64,000 bases of DNA from Casuarius casuarius (taxonomy: Eukaryota > Chordata > Aves > Casuariiformes > Casuariidae). How positions within the stretch are numbered: position 1 is the stretch's first letter; every line of letters starts with the position of its first letter. The notes beneath the pieces are model-generated. The model was not told where the DNA came from and made no database searches. It saw nothing but the letters and a program-made list of their open reading frames with translations. The stretch lies in NCBI GenBank assembly GCA_003342895.1, contig PTFA01000005.1:4135612-4199611 (forward strand). Direction: 5' to 3'. Of this stretch, positions 1 through 13,587 are shown piece by piece. Made by a program: the position numbers and the translations under genes.

Positions 1-2460
1 AATTATGGATGAGAAAACCCTATCACTTATGAAATTTTTCTCCTGATCACCTTGGATTAATGGCAGATAGCCAAATTGTAATTTAATTCATGACTCTGAA
101 CTTTCTCCCTTGCTTTCTGGAGAGTCCATGCTTCCCTTTAAAACAATTACCTAAACTGCTGTGGACATTGTCTAACAAGCAGAGTACTTTGCCAGAAAAA
201 TGAGAAGCAGTTTGTACTGCCTTTCCCTTAACTTCCTGAAGATTTCATGTGTAATGTAATTAACTTCCCTTGCTTTTGGAAGTGAAACGCAAACCCGTAA
301 ACTGGGGCTTTGGGCCAGACTTGTGGACTGACAGACAGTGGACTGGCATATAGTTTCAGACAATCCTGAACCCGATGAAGAATTTTAATTAGACATTTCA
401 GCTGCTTTTGTCATTTAAGGTTCTATTTGTCTGATGCAAATTCAGCCAACACTCTGGGCTGCACCAGAGTGCTTAGAAACAACATTTCTCCATCCTTTCC
501 CTGCCTCATCCATGCTCAGACTACAGCCAAGGACAGCAGTGGCTGTTTGTGTGTTACTCTCCCCTGCAAGCACCCCAGGAGGGAGATGGGAGTAAGAAGC
601 CCTCTGAAAACCCCTCTCCCTCCATGGCCTGGAGCAACTGGGGTAGTGCAGATAAAAGAAATTTCATGCCACAGCCAAAAGGATACNGAGCTAAAGGTGG
701 CCACAGCAGAGTCACGGTGATTTCTCTGACCGGTTTGGGCACTGTACGGCACCCTCCTCAGCAGTGTCACTGCACAAGTAAGCATGCTCCCAAGGCCTGC
801 AAGCTGAAATGGCTAAGAAATGTACACATCAATCCTTGTTGTAACATGAGGGTGACACAATTAGCCTGATAGTCTGCTTTTTGATGCCTGTGAGCATTAT
901 TGAGAACATTCCTTTGAAATGTAACCAGAAGCATAGTAAGAAAACAATGATTTCCTAATCACTGCCAATTTACCTGGCTTTTCATCTCTCATAAAATATT
1001 GGGTAACATCTGGTTATGAACCCTTCCCCCCACCCCTTTCAAGCATTTCTTTTAAAACAGCACTGATGAATATGTCTGACTAGGGGTTGTAAAAGGGAGG
1101 CACATGGCACACTTATCACCGAGAAAACCAATCCCACAACCTTGTCCTTTACAAGTGTCTCTGGTGAGGAGGCAACTTGCTCACAATAACAATTAGCATC
1201 ATGGAAATACCAGGAAGGCCAGAACCTTGAGGACAGCATTTCTGATGAGCTCAAGGACTGATGCTTTTGAAGGCATCCAGACAGGTAAGAACCATTAGTG
1301 TCTAATGTTAATTCATCACAACTAATCAGGTCCAACGAGGTTTTATATTGGTGTAATGGCAGCTCGCTAGTAACTGACTCTTATTAAATCAGGGAGAAAA
1401 AATGAATGGAGATATTTGTCTTAATGTCAGAATCCAGGAGTCCTGCATTTTTATTACTCTCATACTCTCATATGGTTGTTCAACATTAAGCCATATTGTG
1501 GTATATTGTGGTTTTGTGAAAGTCACTCTTTCTCCTCTAAAGTCACTCTCTCCTTTAAAGGAGGGGAGAAACAGTTCACAGCAATTTAGTTGCAAGAACC
1601 TTTTGAGTAGCAAGTAATTTCAATTTTCTGTTAGTATATAATTTTATTCTATAGTTGCAGGACGAAGGAGGCAATGATAGGAACAGAGGTGCCCTGCAAG
1701 AGGAGGAGAGGTCTTATAAGTAACAGTAGTTTGCAGAGGGGTAATTTCTGGGTGTCCTTGCAGCAACCCACATAAACTGAGCACTTTTCCTAATCTTTAT
1801 TTATCAAGATTACCTCTAGAGAAAGTTAATTTAGAGGTTGGAACATTCACAACTAAGTTTCCTTATAAACTCAGTTTCAGCTCTATCTGTACAACCCACA
1901 GAGGTGTTCCGGCAAAAACACTGGTAAACTTACCTTCTTCTAAAACTGAGAAACTCTAGTAACCCCTTAAGGAAACAGCTCCCTTTTCTTCAGTGCATAT
2001 CTAGCCTAAGTGACTTGCCCTTTAGAGCTGATACTCAAAGTAGTGAGATTAAGTCTTAGCTTCAGCAAGCAACCCTGCATTTTGTCCTAGAATATTTCAG
2101 TGGGATAAACCCAGAAAATCATAATTAAAAAAAAAAAACCCTCAAATTCTTAGTAGTTTGAGTGGTGAATAGCTCCCAACAGGCTTAAAGGAGAATGTCA
2201 GCTTACTGCTGAGAACTAATCTTCCATTTTAAAATGAATAAATTTAACCTCTATGTAGCTTTCTTACACATGTAAAATGTACACTCTACAACACTCACTA
2301 GGAAAAATATTTTACCAATAAAATTGAAACTATTCAGGGAAATCTGTTGTAAATTCAACCACATTTACTCTGCAAATGTTCGTGTTAGAATCTTCACGTA
2401 GAAGTTATTTTTACAGTAACTTACAATACTCAAATTTATTTTAATCTGAAAATATAGTGG
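1..2460. other. Gene-free unique AT-rich sequence
   Basis: No credible gene or repeat was recognised here. Short open frames occur on both strands (for example 1039-1335 minus and 1389-1617 on both strands), but none has a recognisable domain, and overlapping frames on opposite strands point to chance. A small local duplication of a 'AGTCACTCT' unit lies near 1523-1550. One isolated N is at about 686. Confidence 0.6.
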
Positions 2461-2494
2461 GTTTTTTGTTTGTTTGTTTGTTTGTTTGTTTTTA
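2461..2494. repeat. (GTTT)n microsatellite
   Basis: About seven tandem copies of the tetranucleotide GTTT, bordered by T runs. It is read directly from the sequence. No associated element was recognised, and it could equally be the decayed tail of an old retroposon. Confidence 0.9.
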
Positions 2495-2720
2495 AGGTGG
2501 ATAATTTACAGTTGTATCATTCCTCACTGTTAAAAATGGGACTGAGGGGAAATGAATGCCTCGACAGGAAATGATGAGATTTTTTTTCTCTATTCCTGGT
2601 GACTGGTTCAGGTCTTGTACAGGTCAGTCTGGTGAAATTAAAGCATTGCCTTGCTCATGTATCTGACAAATTCATCGGCACCCACAACTAGCCCTGGGAT
2701 CATTGATTGCCTGAGAAGGT

Positions 2721-3515
2721 TGTTATGGAAGATTAGGCTCACCGGCCACCATAACAGGGTCCGACCCTAGGTTCCCACTGAGAAGTTCAGAACCAAATCA
2801 AAGCAAATTAAATAAATAAACTTTAATGACATGCATGCAGTAACTACAGCTTGAGCTGGGTGCCCCTGAAGAGGGACCCCAAACAAAGAAATCCCTGGGC
2901 AATTATAACTTTTCAATCTAATTCTCCACCCCCACGCAGTAGTTCAGACCAGTAGTAATATTCAGGTCTGGGGTCTTCCCGTTCCTTATTGGGTCCCATT
3001 GTTGTCCCTAGGCAGGCTGTTTCTTTCCTTATCTCTGCTGTTGCGGTTTCTGCTGATGGATGCCTTAGCTCCTTGCTGGGCCCCATCATTGTCTCTCAAG
3101 GTCCTGACGAGGAGGAGGTAATTCCAGACCACAACGATTAACACTGCCCCAGCAGTGAAAGGAGGCTTTGTTTCTCAAGGTCCTGACGCCCTGCACAGGC
3201 CTTATTTCAAAGTCTTGACATCCTCCCTTTCAGAGTGTGAGACACAGGAATGCAGACTGNTTGTAACTNCCTTATCTTTCCAGCTTGAACCAGCTCTGGG
3301 GCCCTTTCTTACTGAACTAGGCAAAAGTTCCTCATGTTATCTGAGTGCAGCCTAAGGCTTCAACAAATTTAGCTATTCATGCTAAGCAAGTTTTATGTAA
3401 GTTGTGCTAAGCGGCTACCTCTAGACAGTTTCAGTTCAATAACTTCCTTAACACAGATAAGCTAGGGACCATGACTGAACTCCTGTTTCAACCCTAGCAG
3501 TAGTCCCTCAGGTCA
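2721..3515 (-). mobile_element. Probable solo LTR of an endogenous retrovirus
   Basis: A block of about 795 bp, more GC-rich than its surroundings, has LTR architecture when read on the minus strand. It begins TGACC... and ends ...CCATAACA, giving TG...CA termini. A TATA-like TTATAATT lies opposite 2902-2909, and an ATTAAA polyadenylation-type signal lies about 80 nt downstream (opposite 2822-2827), which fits a compact R region. The presumed U3 holds internal duplications: a 16-bp unit TCTCAAGGTCCTGACG at 3094-3109 and 3173-3188, and a related 20-bp unit at about 2990-3009 and 3078-3097. No gag, pol or env sequence adjoins it, so it is most likely a solo LTR left by recombination. The flanks (2713-2720 GAGAAGGT and 3516-3523 GAAAAGGG) resemble each other imperfectly, so the exact ends and the target duplication are unproven. 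It resembles LTR text I have seen in bird genomes, but I cannot name the family. Two Ns lie inside (about 3260 and 3269). Confidence 0.6.
3094..3188. repeat. Direct repeat inside the LTR
   Basis: A 16-bp perfect direct repeat (TCTCAAGGTCCTGACG) occurs at 3094-3109 and 3173-3188, 79 bp apart. It lies in what would be U3, where enhancer duplications are common in retroviral LTRs. The regulatory role is inferred; the repeat itself is seen directly. Confidence 0.8.
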
Positions 3516-3523
3516 GAAAAGGG

Positions 3524-6500
3524 GTACAGTAGCAAGGCAGTGTTTGGCTGGCATCTTACACACTAACATTTGTTCAGAAGATCAGTAAAGAATCCCTATT
3601 CACACGGAAGTTAATGTTATCTTTTATAAGTGCTAAATTCACTTAAAACATGAAAGATAGGAATACAGTAGAAATTCATTTACTTTAATCACCACTAGAT
3701 CTTGACATCTATTTTCTACCGTAAGGGCAAGAATTCTGAATGGTTTGATGTTTTTCACCCCCTGAGCTATTACACTAAAAAGCCAGTGTTAGTGTACATG
3801 AATCAAAATTTTTTAACTCAAAAGCTATGAAAATCTAGCAGTGTTTTCAGACTTCTTAAGCCATACTTACCACAGCTTTGGTCTTGTTCACCAGTTTTTG
3901 AGTCATCTCCTTAAAGTGCTATTTTCCACCAGCAATGAAGTTACATACATAAACATTGCCATAGCCTATAACTTCTTAGTAAAACTTCATGAAATTGTCA
4001 TACTGTTGTTTATATTCAGTCAGAAAACAAACAGTCTGAGCCAAGACTGTTGCAGTTCAGAGGCAGCAAGACCTTTTATCACTATGGCAATGCAATAAGA
4101 AACTCAGAGTGACACGAGTAGAGAGCACATGCCAAAAAATGAATAAATAAAAATTCTCTATTCTTGTCTTTACATCCCCCTCTTGAAAAACTACCTTATA
4201 ATTTAAACATTTCTCCACTAATTTCTGAGGTGGCATTATCATTTAACTCTGACATGGCTGAAACAAACCACCTGTAACTATCGTGTTTTGCAGATGTCTT
4301 CCTCTTACTAAGCAGATGATCCCAGGTTAGTATCAGCATGTATTTCTGATGCAATAAATGAAAGATATTGATTTTTATTTATTATCTTGAACATTTTTCT
4401 GGTGCCTTGAATACATGAGTAACGATTNTCTGTGATAATTTCTTTCCATATCCCTTATTTTGTAATAAGGGATACTCTTTCAGAACATGATATAACAGTT
4501 TCCTCATGCTCTGGGGAATTATTTTGTTTTTTCTCTCTCTTTTTTTTTAAGAAGGATTATATGAACAACAGTAGTGTTAATGCAATTTTAAAACCTTTCC
4601 TTTGTCTTGAGCTTTTCTAGGATCTGTCATTTTGCAATCTCACACATTTCTACTGTTAGTCAGAGTAGTATGAATATGAACCTAATAAACGAGAATCACT
4701 CTGAAACCTTGTTTGTATTCTACATTTGAGATTGTTCACAATTCTTAATTAACATGCTCTCAACCAGCAAACGCCTCTCCCAGAGCTATTATCCAGAATT
4801 TTCAGGAGTTCCTGGCAATATGAATGCTAGCTAGCAACTTACTCTCAGAGATACTTTATACTCCCCTAGTAATAAACATGATTTCAGTTTACACTAGATC
4901 ACAACATTTCTTCTGCTTGAATTCGCGAAGCCAGGGTTTTTGAAATTCTCCCATCAAGACGATCAAGCTCCCTCTCACTTTCTCCTTTCTCCTTTCTACC
5001 TCCTCCCCAAAATCTCACATGGCAAAGTCCCTACATGCTCCCTTTCTCTTCCTCCTCAGCTTTTTATCCCATTCAACTCGTCTTTCCTGTATTATCCTTT
5101 TTTTTTCCTGTCTTCTATGTGCTTGGGTTCAGGATCCCCACTTCTCTCCCTTACTCTCCAGTCTATACCCTAGGAACAGGCTGCACACCTTTCGTTTTCC
5201 CTCCCCACCACAATTTCCAGTCCTAACTCTTATCAGATTACTTAGCAGGAACTCCTCCATCCATCAAAAAAGGCCTTTAAGATCAGTCAGCCCTATTTAC
5301 ACTGAGGTCTTTAGCTCAGCTGTAACTGGTTGATTAAGTATCTTGCAGCCAAAGACACAGAGAATTTGCATATTAACCTCCTTGTGACTGGCAAATAGTA
5401 ATAAATGCCACTGATCTAAAGAAAATTGTAACTGGCTTATAGACAATCCCAGGTCTACAGTTTAAATGGCTACATGTTTTACATTTCTCCCTGTTGTTTC
5501 TTTCTGATTTCTCTCCCCAGATCAAAAGCCTATGGCTTACTAGCACTCTAAAATCCCTTGAGATTTAGAAATGGATAACTGGAACAGAATTTAAAAGATG
5601 CCATATTGAGACGGTCTGGTGGATTGATGAGGTGACAAATGCCTGGGAATTGTGCTTGTGGTCCCACTTTGCTCAGTAATGAGAATTTGGCCTTGGAAGT
5701 TTAGTAGCAGCATGGGAATCTCATATAGCACCGACAGGAAGAGTAAGGCTCACAACAACTTACAGCAGCTTGATTTAAGGCACACACTGGTGATGAGGAG
5801 TTTCAAAATCATGAGGGAAATACTTTGTCTTTCATTTATTGCATGGTTGCTTAGCCAATCATATTTTCCACCATGTAGTATCAGGCTTTGCTTTTGAGGA
5901 AAACTGAATAATAAATCCCAAACCATGTTTGCCCAAACCGTCAGGTGTAGTTGCAACTCATGTTTCTGCTTCAGCTCCAAGTATATCTGGCAGAAAGTGA
6001 TTGCCAGCATCCTGGGAAGTAGTTACACTAAAACAGATCAATCAACAATTTGAGCAAAGTTCACCTGATAACAGAAGTAACCGTAAGGCATCAGTGTTAC
6101 CAGAGATGCCTTTGAAGATACTTTCTTTTATAAGGAAAACACAACTGCATTAAGTTTTGGATGAGAATAGGAAGCAAGTTTCACTGTGCTCAGCATTTTT
6201 TTGTATTTTAATTTGCATTTAATCTTGAATAAGAGATAACAAAAGTATTGATGAAGAGGAGTGCAACTTTTGTTTCAAACTTAATTTTATGAGATTGGCT
6301 TATCAAGATTCGGAGATTTTCCCTTTTAAGCTTCTATAGAGTAGCATTATGCATGTAACTGAGTCAGAATTTAAACCATCAAGTTATATGAATCATGTCT
6401 CTCAAACACAATTTTTCTAAGCTGCTCACAGTGCAGTAAATGGAATTGCTTATTAAACCTTTAAATCTATGTAAGTGGTCTGAGTCTACCACTTCTGGCT

Positions 6501-9500
6501 ATGCCCAAGGTAACAGCTTGCTTCTAAGTTTAAGCTTTCATTCAAACTAAAAATCCTCCATCGGCTGTGTAGGCCCAGACTTGTCTTTAGTCCAGAGCAA
6601 GTCAAGGGGCTGCCTTAGTAGGAAAGTTTGAGCTTAGGGAGGGGCTCGTTTATTCAGAAACTTTGCCCTTCAGAAGCAATATTGAAGAGGTGTCATGATC
6701 AATTTGGTCTTGTGAGGTAGAACCCAAATTCAAGCACAAATGCCAGACTCACTGAAGTAAATCAGTGTACAGGACATCAACAAATGGGNTTTTTTTTGGA
6801 GTTTCAGCTTAAAGCAACCAGTAAGACACATATTTCTGATAGAATGTAAACAGCATGTCCTAATTCTTAAAAGGTTAAAGGATGGCGAGATTCCTTTATG
6901 ATAAGCTTTTCTGGATGTTCATCATAATTGTACACTTAAGTAAGAGAATGGTTGACATCTAGAATAACGTATTGCAACAAGTTGCTTAGGAGGGAAAGAA
7001 GAGCTGCCAACAAATAGAGCAGTGCACCTTAAATATTTTCTAGCTACTGGACCCAAAGGACTACATGCAGGTCTGACTCCTTACTCTCTTGAGGAAGTTA
7101 GCAGGAGGGAACCAACAGGTTTCTGTCAACTATCGAAAGATTTTCTCAATGGTGGAACAACTTTTGGTGCTAGTCCTTGTACACAGTGCAATTTCTAAAG
7201 TTTCTCAAGGACTTCTGCAATAAGACTTCCTTTTCAGTCTCTTGTCATCAACCTGCCAGCAGAAAAACTGAAGTCATGCTGTACTGCCAGGACTGTTGCA
7301 GGAAACGGGTGTTCCTGGGACAGTCCTTTTTGAATAAAGTGGGCTGTGGAAAAATAACAGAGAATTTGAATTCTGACAGGAGATTGTGGCCATGGGATAC
7401 AAATCCCTTTACCCTTCATACCAGCCTTATACACTCATCACTCTTATCCTGGGAAATTTCAAAACTTTTAGAGTGTGCTTATGGACAGTAGAGGTCAAGA
7501 TATGTAAATGCAGCTGACATCCAGATCCTGGCTGAATATGGTGTTTCCCTTAAAAAACAAGGGGAATCTGTGAAAATCTGGGTTATGAACTACAGCACAG
7601 CTGCATGGGATTTATATATGAAATGTCAGAATTTTGGAGTCTTGTTTTTAATACTTGCCTTTCTCAAGGGAAAAGAGGAAATGACCAATTGGCAAATATT
7701 GTAGTAGCTTAAGGTGTTTAATTAAAGTGCGGCTGTGGGATACGTTTCCTTTCTTACTCAGTGACTTTCCCCCCTGCGTGACTTTAGTCATTTCCACTTA
7801 TTTTACAGACTAAAAAAAGCTTTCAGCATTATTTATTTCTGCTCAGTCCTACTGAGCCAGCATGCCCCCAGGGAGTGAGCTGCACTCTATTAGGGCTCCC
7901 ATGTCAGCAGCAGGATGAATAAGTGAATTTGAATCACATAATCTCTACTGAGGGTGGCCATGCCTAACCCAGTAAGAACCCACCTGCCTTTCTGATCCCT
8001 GATCAGGTTTACAGGGCTGGCAGAGAGAAAAACTGTTCTTTAAACAAAGGTCAACTTATCACAATCTTCTTACAGAAATGTGTGAAAAATTAAGTGAAAA
8101 AGTTAAATTTGTATAAACCATCTACAAATGTAATCAGCATAGTCTCCCGGGGGCTAATCTGGTATGGTTTTGTTTACATGCTGTTTGATAATTTCACACG
8201 ATTATTAAACTGGAAATAAGACTAGTATAATTCACAGAATATAAACATCGTTTATCCTTGTGAGGTACTCCTATCACCCTTTCTTCTCTCGCATCTTTGG
8301 CCAAATCTCCAGTTTACTTCTGCCTGATTCAAATACTAAGGCAAATCTGCCCCTGGAGATTCATAAGCTTTCATTGGAAATTGTGTCAGAAAAAAATATA
8401 GATGGAAATGGCTGATTGAATGACTACAATAAAACAGGAGGGGAAACAGACCAAGGAAGCTACTGAGCTTTAAAAAGGGCAAAAACAAATGAGAGGTTTG
8501 CAGGAATAATAGTGTGTTCAAATCTGAGAGGAATAAGCAGTGCTGACAGTTTCTTTCCCATCTCTATGTACTGTGCTGGTACATTAGAGATAGTAGATAT
8601 TAAAACAATGTAATTTCCAGGTATGCTGAGCTACCTCATTTCTTGATCAAGTCCTGAAGACAGAACTGATTGAGGCCAACTAAGGAAAACAACAGATGTT
8701 GACAGAAAACATTTTCTTTTGTGCCCTATAGTTCCAGTTAGACATATATAGAACTATAACCCCAATATTACTTCAGCCTGCTTCTTGGTAAATCTTATTG
8801 CTTTATTTAACTGGAAGAAAGGAAGACTGAGTGAAATGGGAAGAAGAAAGAGCTCACTGAGAAAAAAGCAAATTTTCCAGGCATAAGAAAGTATAAAACA
8901 GATTAGAAAAGAGGTAAGAGGGGAATAGAATAAATTGAAATAACATTTTATAAACATGGAAATAAAAGGGNTTTTTTTGTCTTGTGAAGGAACATGCAAC
9001 CATATGTGACATTGCATATAATCAGTTCCAGGTAGAATGAAAAACACTTCAGAAATGGTGAGGACTAATTTTCTAAGTAACTTACTTGTCTCTAATGTTT
9101 TCTTTTATTGTGTCTATTGTTAAAGCAGACATTCTGTTGCTGCACTGAAATACAGATCAGTTATACCCAAACTGCATTGTTTTCTGTGAGAAGGGATTCA
9201 CTTCCTTTTGTGTGCTTTCTATTCTTCTGTTATGAAAATGAACTTGGTTACTTCTTGTATTTTCCAGTTCTGTTACTGCACTGCTAAAATGTTATTCCTG
9301 GCTTGTTTGGTCCTTCTCAGTCTTTGTCACATCGGTACTTTGTTAAAAAAACTTGGCCAAATCCTGTAACTCCCATTATTCGGAGCCTTCAGCTTCCTGT
9401 TTTCAATATCATTTTCACCATACAAGCTCTTGGTATCGCTAAACGAAAAGAACAAAACATCGTGATCAAACAGCCTGAACTGTTGAATAGCAAAAACAGT

Positions 9501-12500
9501 ATCTGGCAATCTTTTATGGGTTGTTCTCAAAAGGTTTAGAGCTACAATAATGCTGCGGCCTGCTGTTCCACCAGGTACCTCTTTCTGGTATTGCCAAGCC
9601 CCTGGCAAGTGTGTCTGACCTTGGTCCTCCCCGCTGTTTGTCTAGACACTGGGGAGACAGCTCTCTCTTGAAATTGCATGGGAGAAAAAACAGAGAAAGT
9701 TTGTGCCTTGGTCAGTGATCTTTGTCATGCTTCAAAATGTCCAGAAAGGGAGCCTGGTGGAGTGGGAGGAAATTTTGTGCTTGTGAGAGCAGGAGGAGAG
9801 TGGAAAAAAAGAGGAGGCATCAATCCAGGGCCACCAGTAGCTTCAGAAGTCATGCTTCAGAAACTGCCTTTCTGTCCTTTTCTACCACTGAAATATATCA
9901 AGTTGCTTGAACTTCTTGTAACCCCCCAAAATGCAGATCATCTGTTCCCTATAAATTGTATCATTTGTGATTTATCCTTCCTTATTTAGAAATAGCCAGT
10001 GGTGTTTAAGGAATTGATGAAAGTGTAAGAAAGGGCTTAAGTTTGACTTGATCTCCTCAACAATGAGAGGAAGATTTCATAGTATATATTTCCCTTCCCC
10101 CTCGTCCCCTCAGATTATTGCCATAGGCAGTGGATACAATTGTGGTTTTGACCACGAAAGCTTCCCAGTGCAGAGCTTGTGCAAATGACATCATAGCATC
10201 CACCAGGAGTTACTGCCAGGTGTAAAGACATTATTTCATCTGACTAGTATACTTTATTAAGGTATATTTACCCACCTTTACCAAAACCAGTTAAACTTTG
10301 GAGACCATGTCAAACCATTCGAGCTGAATTTGTAATTCCAGTGCAGTACAATCTTGACATGGAAACAAGATACTAATGGAGATCTACCCCTTAACAGGGA
10401 AAACAGATATTTTCTGGAGTGAATAATAATGTAATTCTCAGGTAAGAACACAACATGGGTTGTAAAACCAGGGAAAAATCAACAATCTTAATGCCAAATC
10501 CAATACTGCTAAATGGATGCAGAAAATTCAAATGAAGTTCCGATAATATTATAATGTAGTTTTGTAGTGTAATAATAATAGCTGTTTTTAAGGTCATCTT
10601 CATAGTTTATTGGTTCCCATAAAAACACTGGAAGTAAGTTATTTTTGTTAGAACTGAGCAGAAGTCTATGACGAGAGACTTCGTAATTACTTGAGTAATT
10701 CCCTTTGATTGTAACATATATGTAATATTATAGCCTCAGTAAAATCAATGTATTTAAAGCTGTTCACACCACCTGTGGACCAGGCNTTATTCATTCAATT
10801 GGTTTTCCTCTAAATGAAAGACTGATGGAGCAAAGCAGTCTGAGAACCACTCAAACAATATTTCGAAAATGGATTCTCCTGGTTCACCTCTCTCCTCTTT
10901 CACATTATCTTCCCATAGTGACAGATTTTTATTTTTGGATTTCCAAGAAAGAGTAGTAAAAGAATTAATTAGATAATGTTAGCAAATCCTTTTTAAGTCT
11001 AAAAGCATTGTAATAAGTATTCTTTTGACTCAGAATCTAGGGAACTTCCATTTCAACTTTGAGCTCCAAAAATTCATTTTATAGCAGTAACAGCTACAAA
11101 GATGATTCCATTCCCTAACTCTTGGTTGAGGACAACCTCTTGATAAAATTACCTAGAAAAAGATTTTAACATGATAAATTGGACTTCCATTGGACACTTA
11201 GAATACAGTCTTACAGATCTATTCACAGGGGTTGATAATGACTGTCTGTCCCTTTTTCCAAGGATCTCCATAACATGCCCAAGAGAATGACTAGAGTATT
11301 TCTCTTTTTTGGGGGCTACTAAAAAGCATGCATAGCAATTCTTCCTGTATATTTGGAGATACTCTTTGTTAACTGCAAGATAGTATCTGTTTTCCTTTAT
11401 AACAGCCTCTGAAAAGCTCCAGGTTATTGGGTATTTCCCTGTATCAGATGTAATTTCATTACACTGTATCAGTAATTTCAGTTGTAAAGATCCCAAGGAT
11501 GAAAAATACTCAAGTTCAACTGTAGCTGGAATCTTCTTTCTCCCCTGTCTGCTTTATCTTCTGTTATTTCTAAAACGCTCTTGTGAAAAGAAAGGTCTTC
11601 ATCTGAACTCTGAGTGTTGCTGGGGTTTCCATTCCTTCTGACCTCTCTGGGAAAGAAGTCCCACAAACAGGAACATTCAGACAATTTTCAGAAGGAATAA
11701 AACATCCCTTCCAAACTAGCGTCTAAGGTAACAAAGACCATCAATTAGTTCAATAAGCTTTTTACTCTTTTGGTGACAAACATGAGGAACCTTTGGTGGA
11801 AGATGAGTTCAGGATGTCTCTTAACTCAGTATCTCTGTTCAACCTAGTTCAGGCTTAGTTTCCTCTGACTGCTTACCTCACACGGGAACAGCAGCAAAAA
11901 TCTGCAGAATCAAATGTAAAGCACTGAAAACACACTGGCAGAAGCCAGTGTGTCACAAACTCACACAGAGGTCTTGTGTCTGCTTTTCTTTTTTTAGCCA
12001 GGGAGCTGCTATCCAACAGATCACTTCTGGAACAGTTTCATAAGTAAATAATGTTACTGCCACTGCACACTGCTGTTAGTATGTCATGAGCTGCACCTAT
12101 GAAAAACTTTTCATCATTGACTAATGATATATCTTAGTGATATTGGTTGTATTAAACCCATCTACTTGCTATAGCATAGTGCAATATGAGAAGACTATGG
12201 AAAATAGTTCAGGGTTCTTGTTAGATAAAAGGTGCATGCAAGTATTATTCTAGCAAAAATCATTGCCAAACAAGCAACTAGTTCCCCATGCTGAAAAGGT
12301 CACTGACAAATGAAATGTTCTGTAAAGGATTATGTAATTCCTCATACAGGTTTTAATACCAATTTAGTGAATGCTGCCTCCAGGTTTACAGAGCTTTAGA
12401 TCAGATTTTCCAGATAGTAATGGATAGAGATCTATGCCACATCTGCAGCCAGAAGCTGCTTGAAGTAGAAAGTGAGAAAGCAACATGAAATGAATACAGT

Positions 12501-13500
12501 AGACATTTATCTTCACAGAACCAATTCTTTCTACATAGCACATCAGAAAGCATTACATTCAGATTGTCCCCATCATACAATATAATCAATATGGAATTGA
12601 CCTTTTGCATTCCTTGAAAAGTTGCAGTATTATAGGGCATTCAAATAAATAAACAGATGTTCTCAAAATATGGTAGGTATCTGCCCTGTCTCTTCTGTAG
12701 GTAAAAAGAGTTTTCCAATTATTGCTTGTCTCCCATCACTTTTTAAAGGGTAGAAAAGCAAAGGTAGTGTGTACTTATTTATTAAAAGTCCAAGCTATCA
12801 GTCAAATAGTTTACTAGACCCAAAGGTGTTGATTTCAGCTTTCATTTTAAGTTTCATGTAATACATAAAATACTATACTATGTCTCAAATTGGAAGAACT
12901 GGTTGCATTTTAAAACAACTTCTATTAAGGAATTGTTGTATTTTAATTAGAAGTATCTGAAAGATCATATACAGAACTTGCAGAAGTCAAGACTTTATAA
13001 ATAATCAAACTTCAGAATTGAAATGAGAGGCATTTTCTCTCCTGCTGTAATTAGAATAGCCCTACTAACTGTAAAATTTGCTATTTTCAAAGTATGATTT
13101 GAAACTCAAACTCTTCATCTGTACAAGTTAGTAATTTATTAGGTACTCAAGAAGATCTTTACTTAATTCCATATTAAATTGCTGTTAAACAGCAAAAGAC
13201 TACTTGACATCCAAAAAACCCTGTTATGACCTTTTTCTTATGACAGCTTATTATCAGACTGATTCTCTTGTGTACTAAAGCATCAGTTTTGTTTATGTAA
13301 TACTGATTTTTGATACCCTGCTGTGTTTTCTACATTGTCTCCCAGGCAGCTTTTCCTTTGTAAAAGAGGATGCATAGTTAAGGGCATGGATTTATATGTT
13401 CTGCAGTGTCAAATTTCAAAAAAGATTTAAAATATACCTAACATTTTCCTATCTTCTCTGCTACTTTCTTTTGGTTCTGTGTTCCAAAATGTTTTGATTA
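3524..13500. other. Gene-free stretch, mostly unique
   Basis: No recognisable gene. Many short frames are present, none with a domain or family match. The only compositional feature noted is the pyrimidine-rich tract at 4955-5240. The rest is AT-rich unique DNA with small homopolymer runs and isolated Ns (about 4428, 6789, 8971 and 10786). Confidence 0.5.
4955..5240. repeat. Pyrimidine-rich tract
   Basis: About 285 bp with a marked excess of C and T on the plus strand (CTTTCTCCTTTCTCC, TTCCTCCTCAGC and similar runs). Overlapping open frames in several registers here (4940-5333) are a by-product of the low purine content, which removes stop codons, rather than evidence of coding. It could be a decayed simple repeat or a polypyrimidine tract of an unseen intron. 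Confidence 0.6.
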
Positions 13501-13546
13501 ACTTGATTTTCATTAAATGAATAAAACATCTCTTCCCTTTTTACAG

Positions 13547-13587
13547 GGGAATCATCTCTTCCCATTTCACATCCTTTCCTTGGAAAT
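13547..13587 (+). other. Candidate 41-nt exon (splice signals only)
   Basis: A pyrimidine-rich tract followed by TTTTTACAG ends at 13546, and GTAAGTGTGG begins at 13588, framing 41 nt. Two of the three reading registers are open across it, one reading GNHLFPFHILSLE and the other ESSLPISHPFLGN. No family was recognised and no neighbouring coding exon was found, so this could be a non-coding RNA exon or coincidence. Confidence 0.15.
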
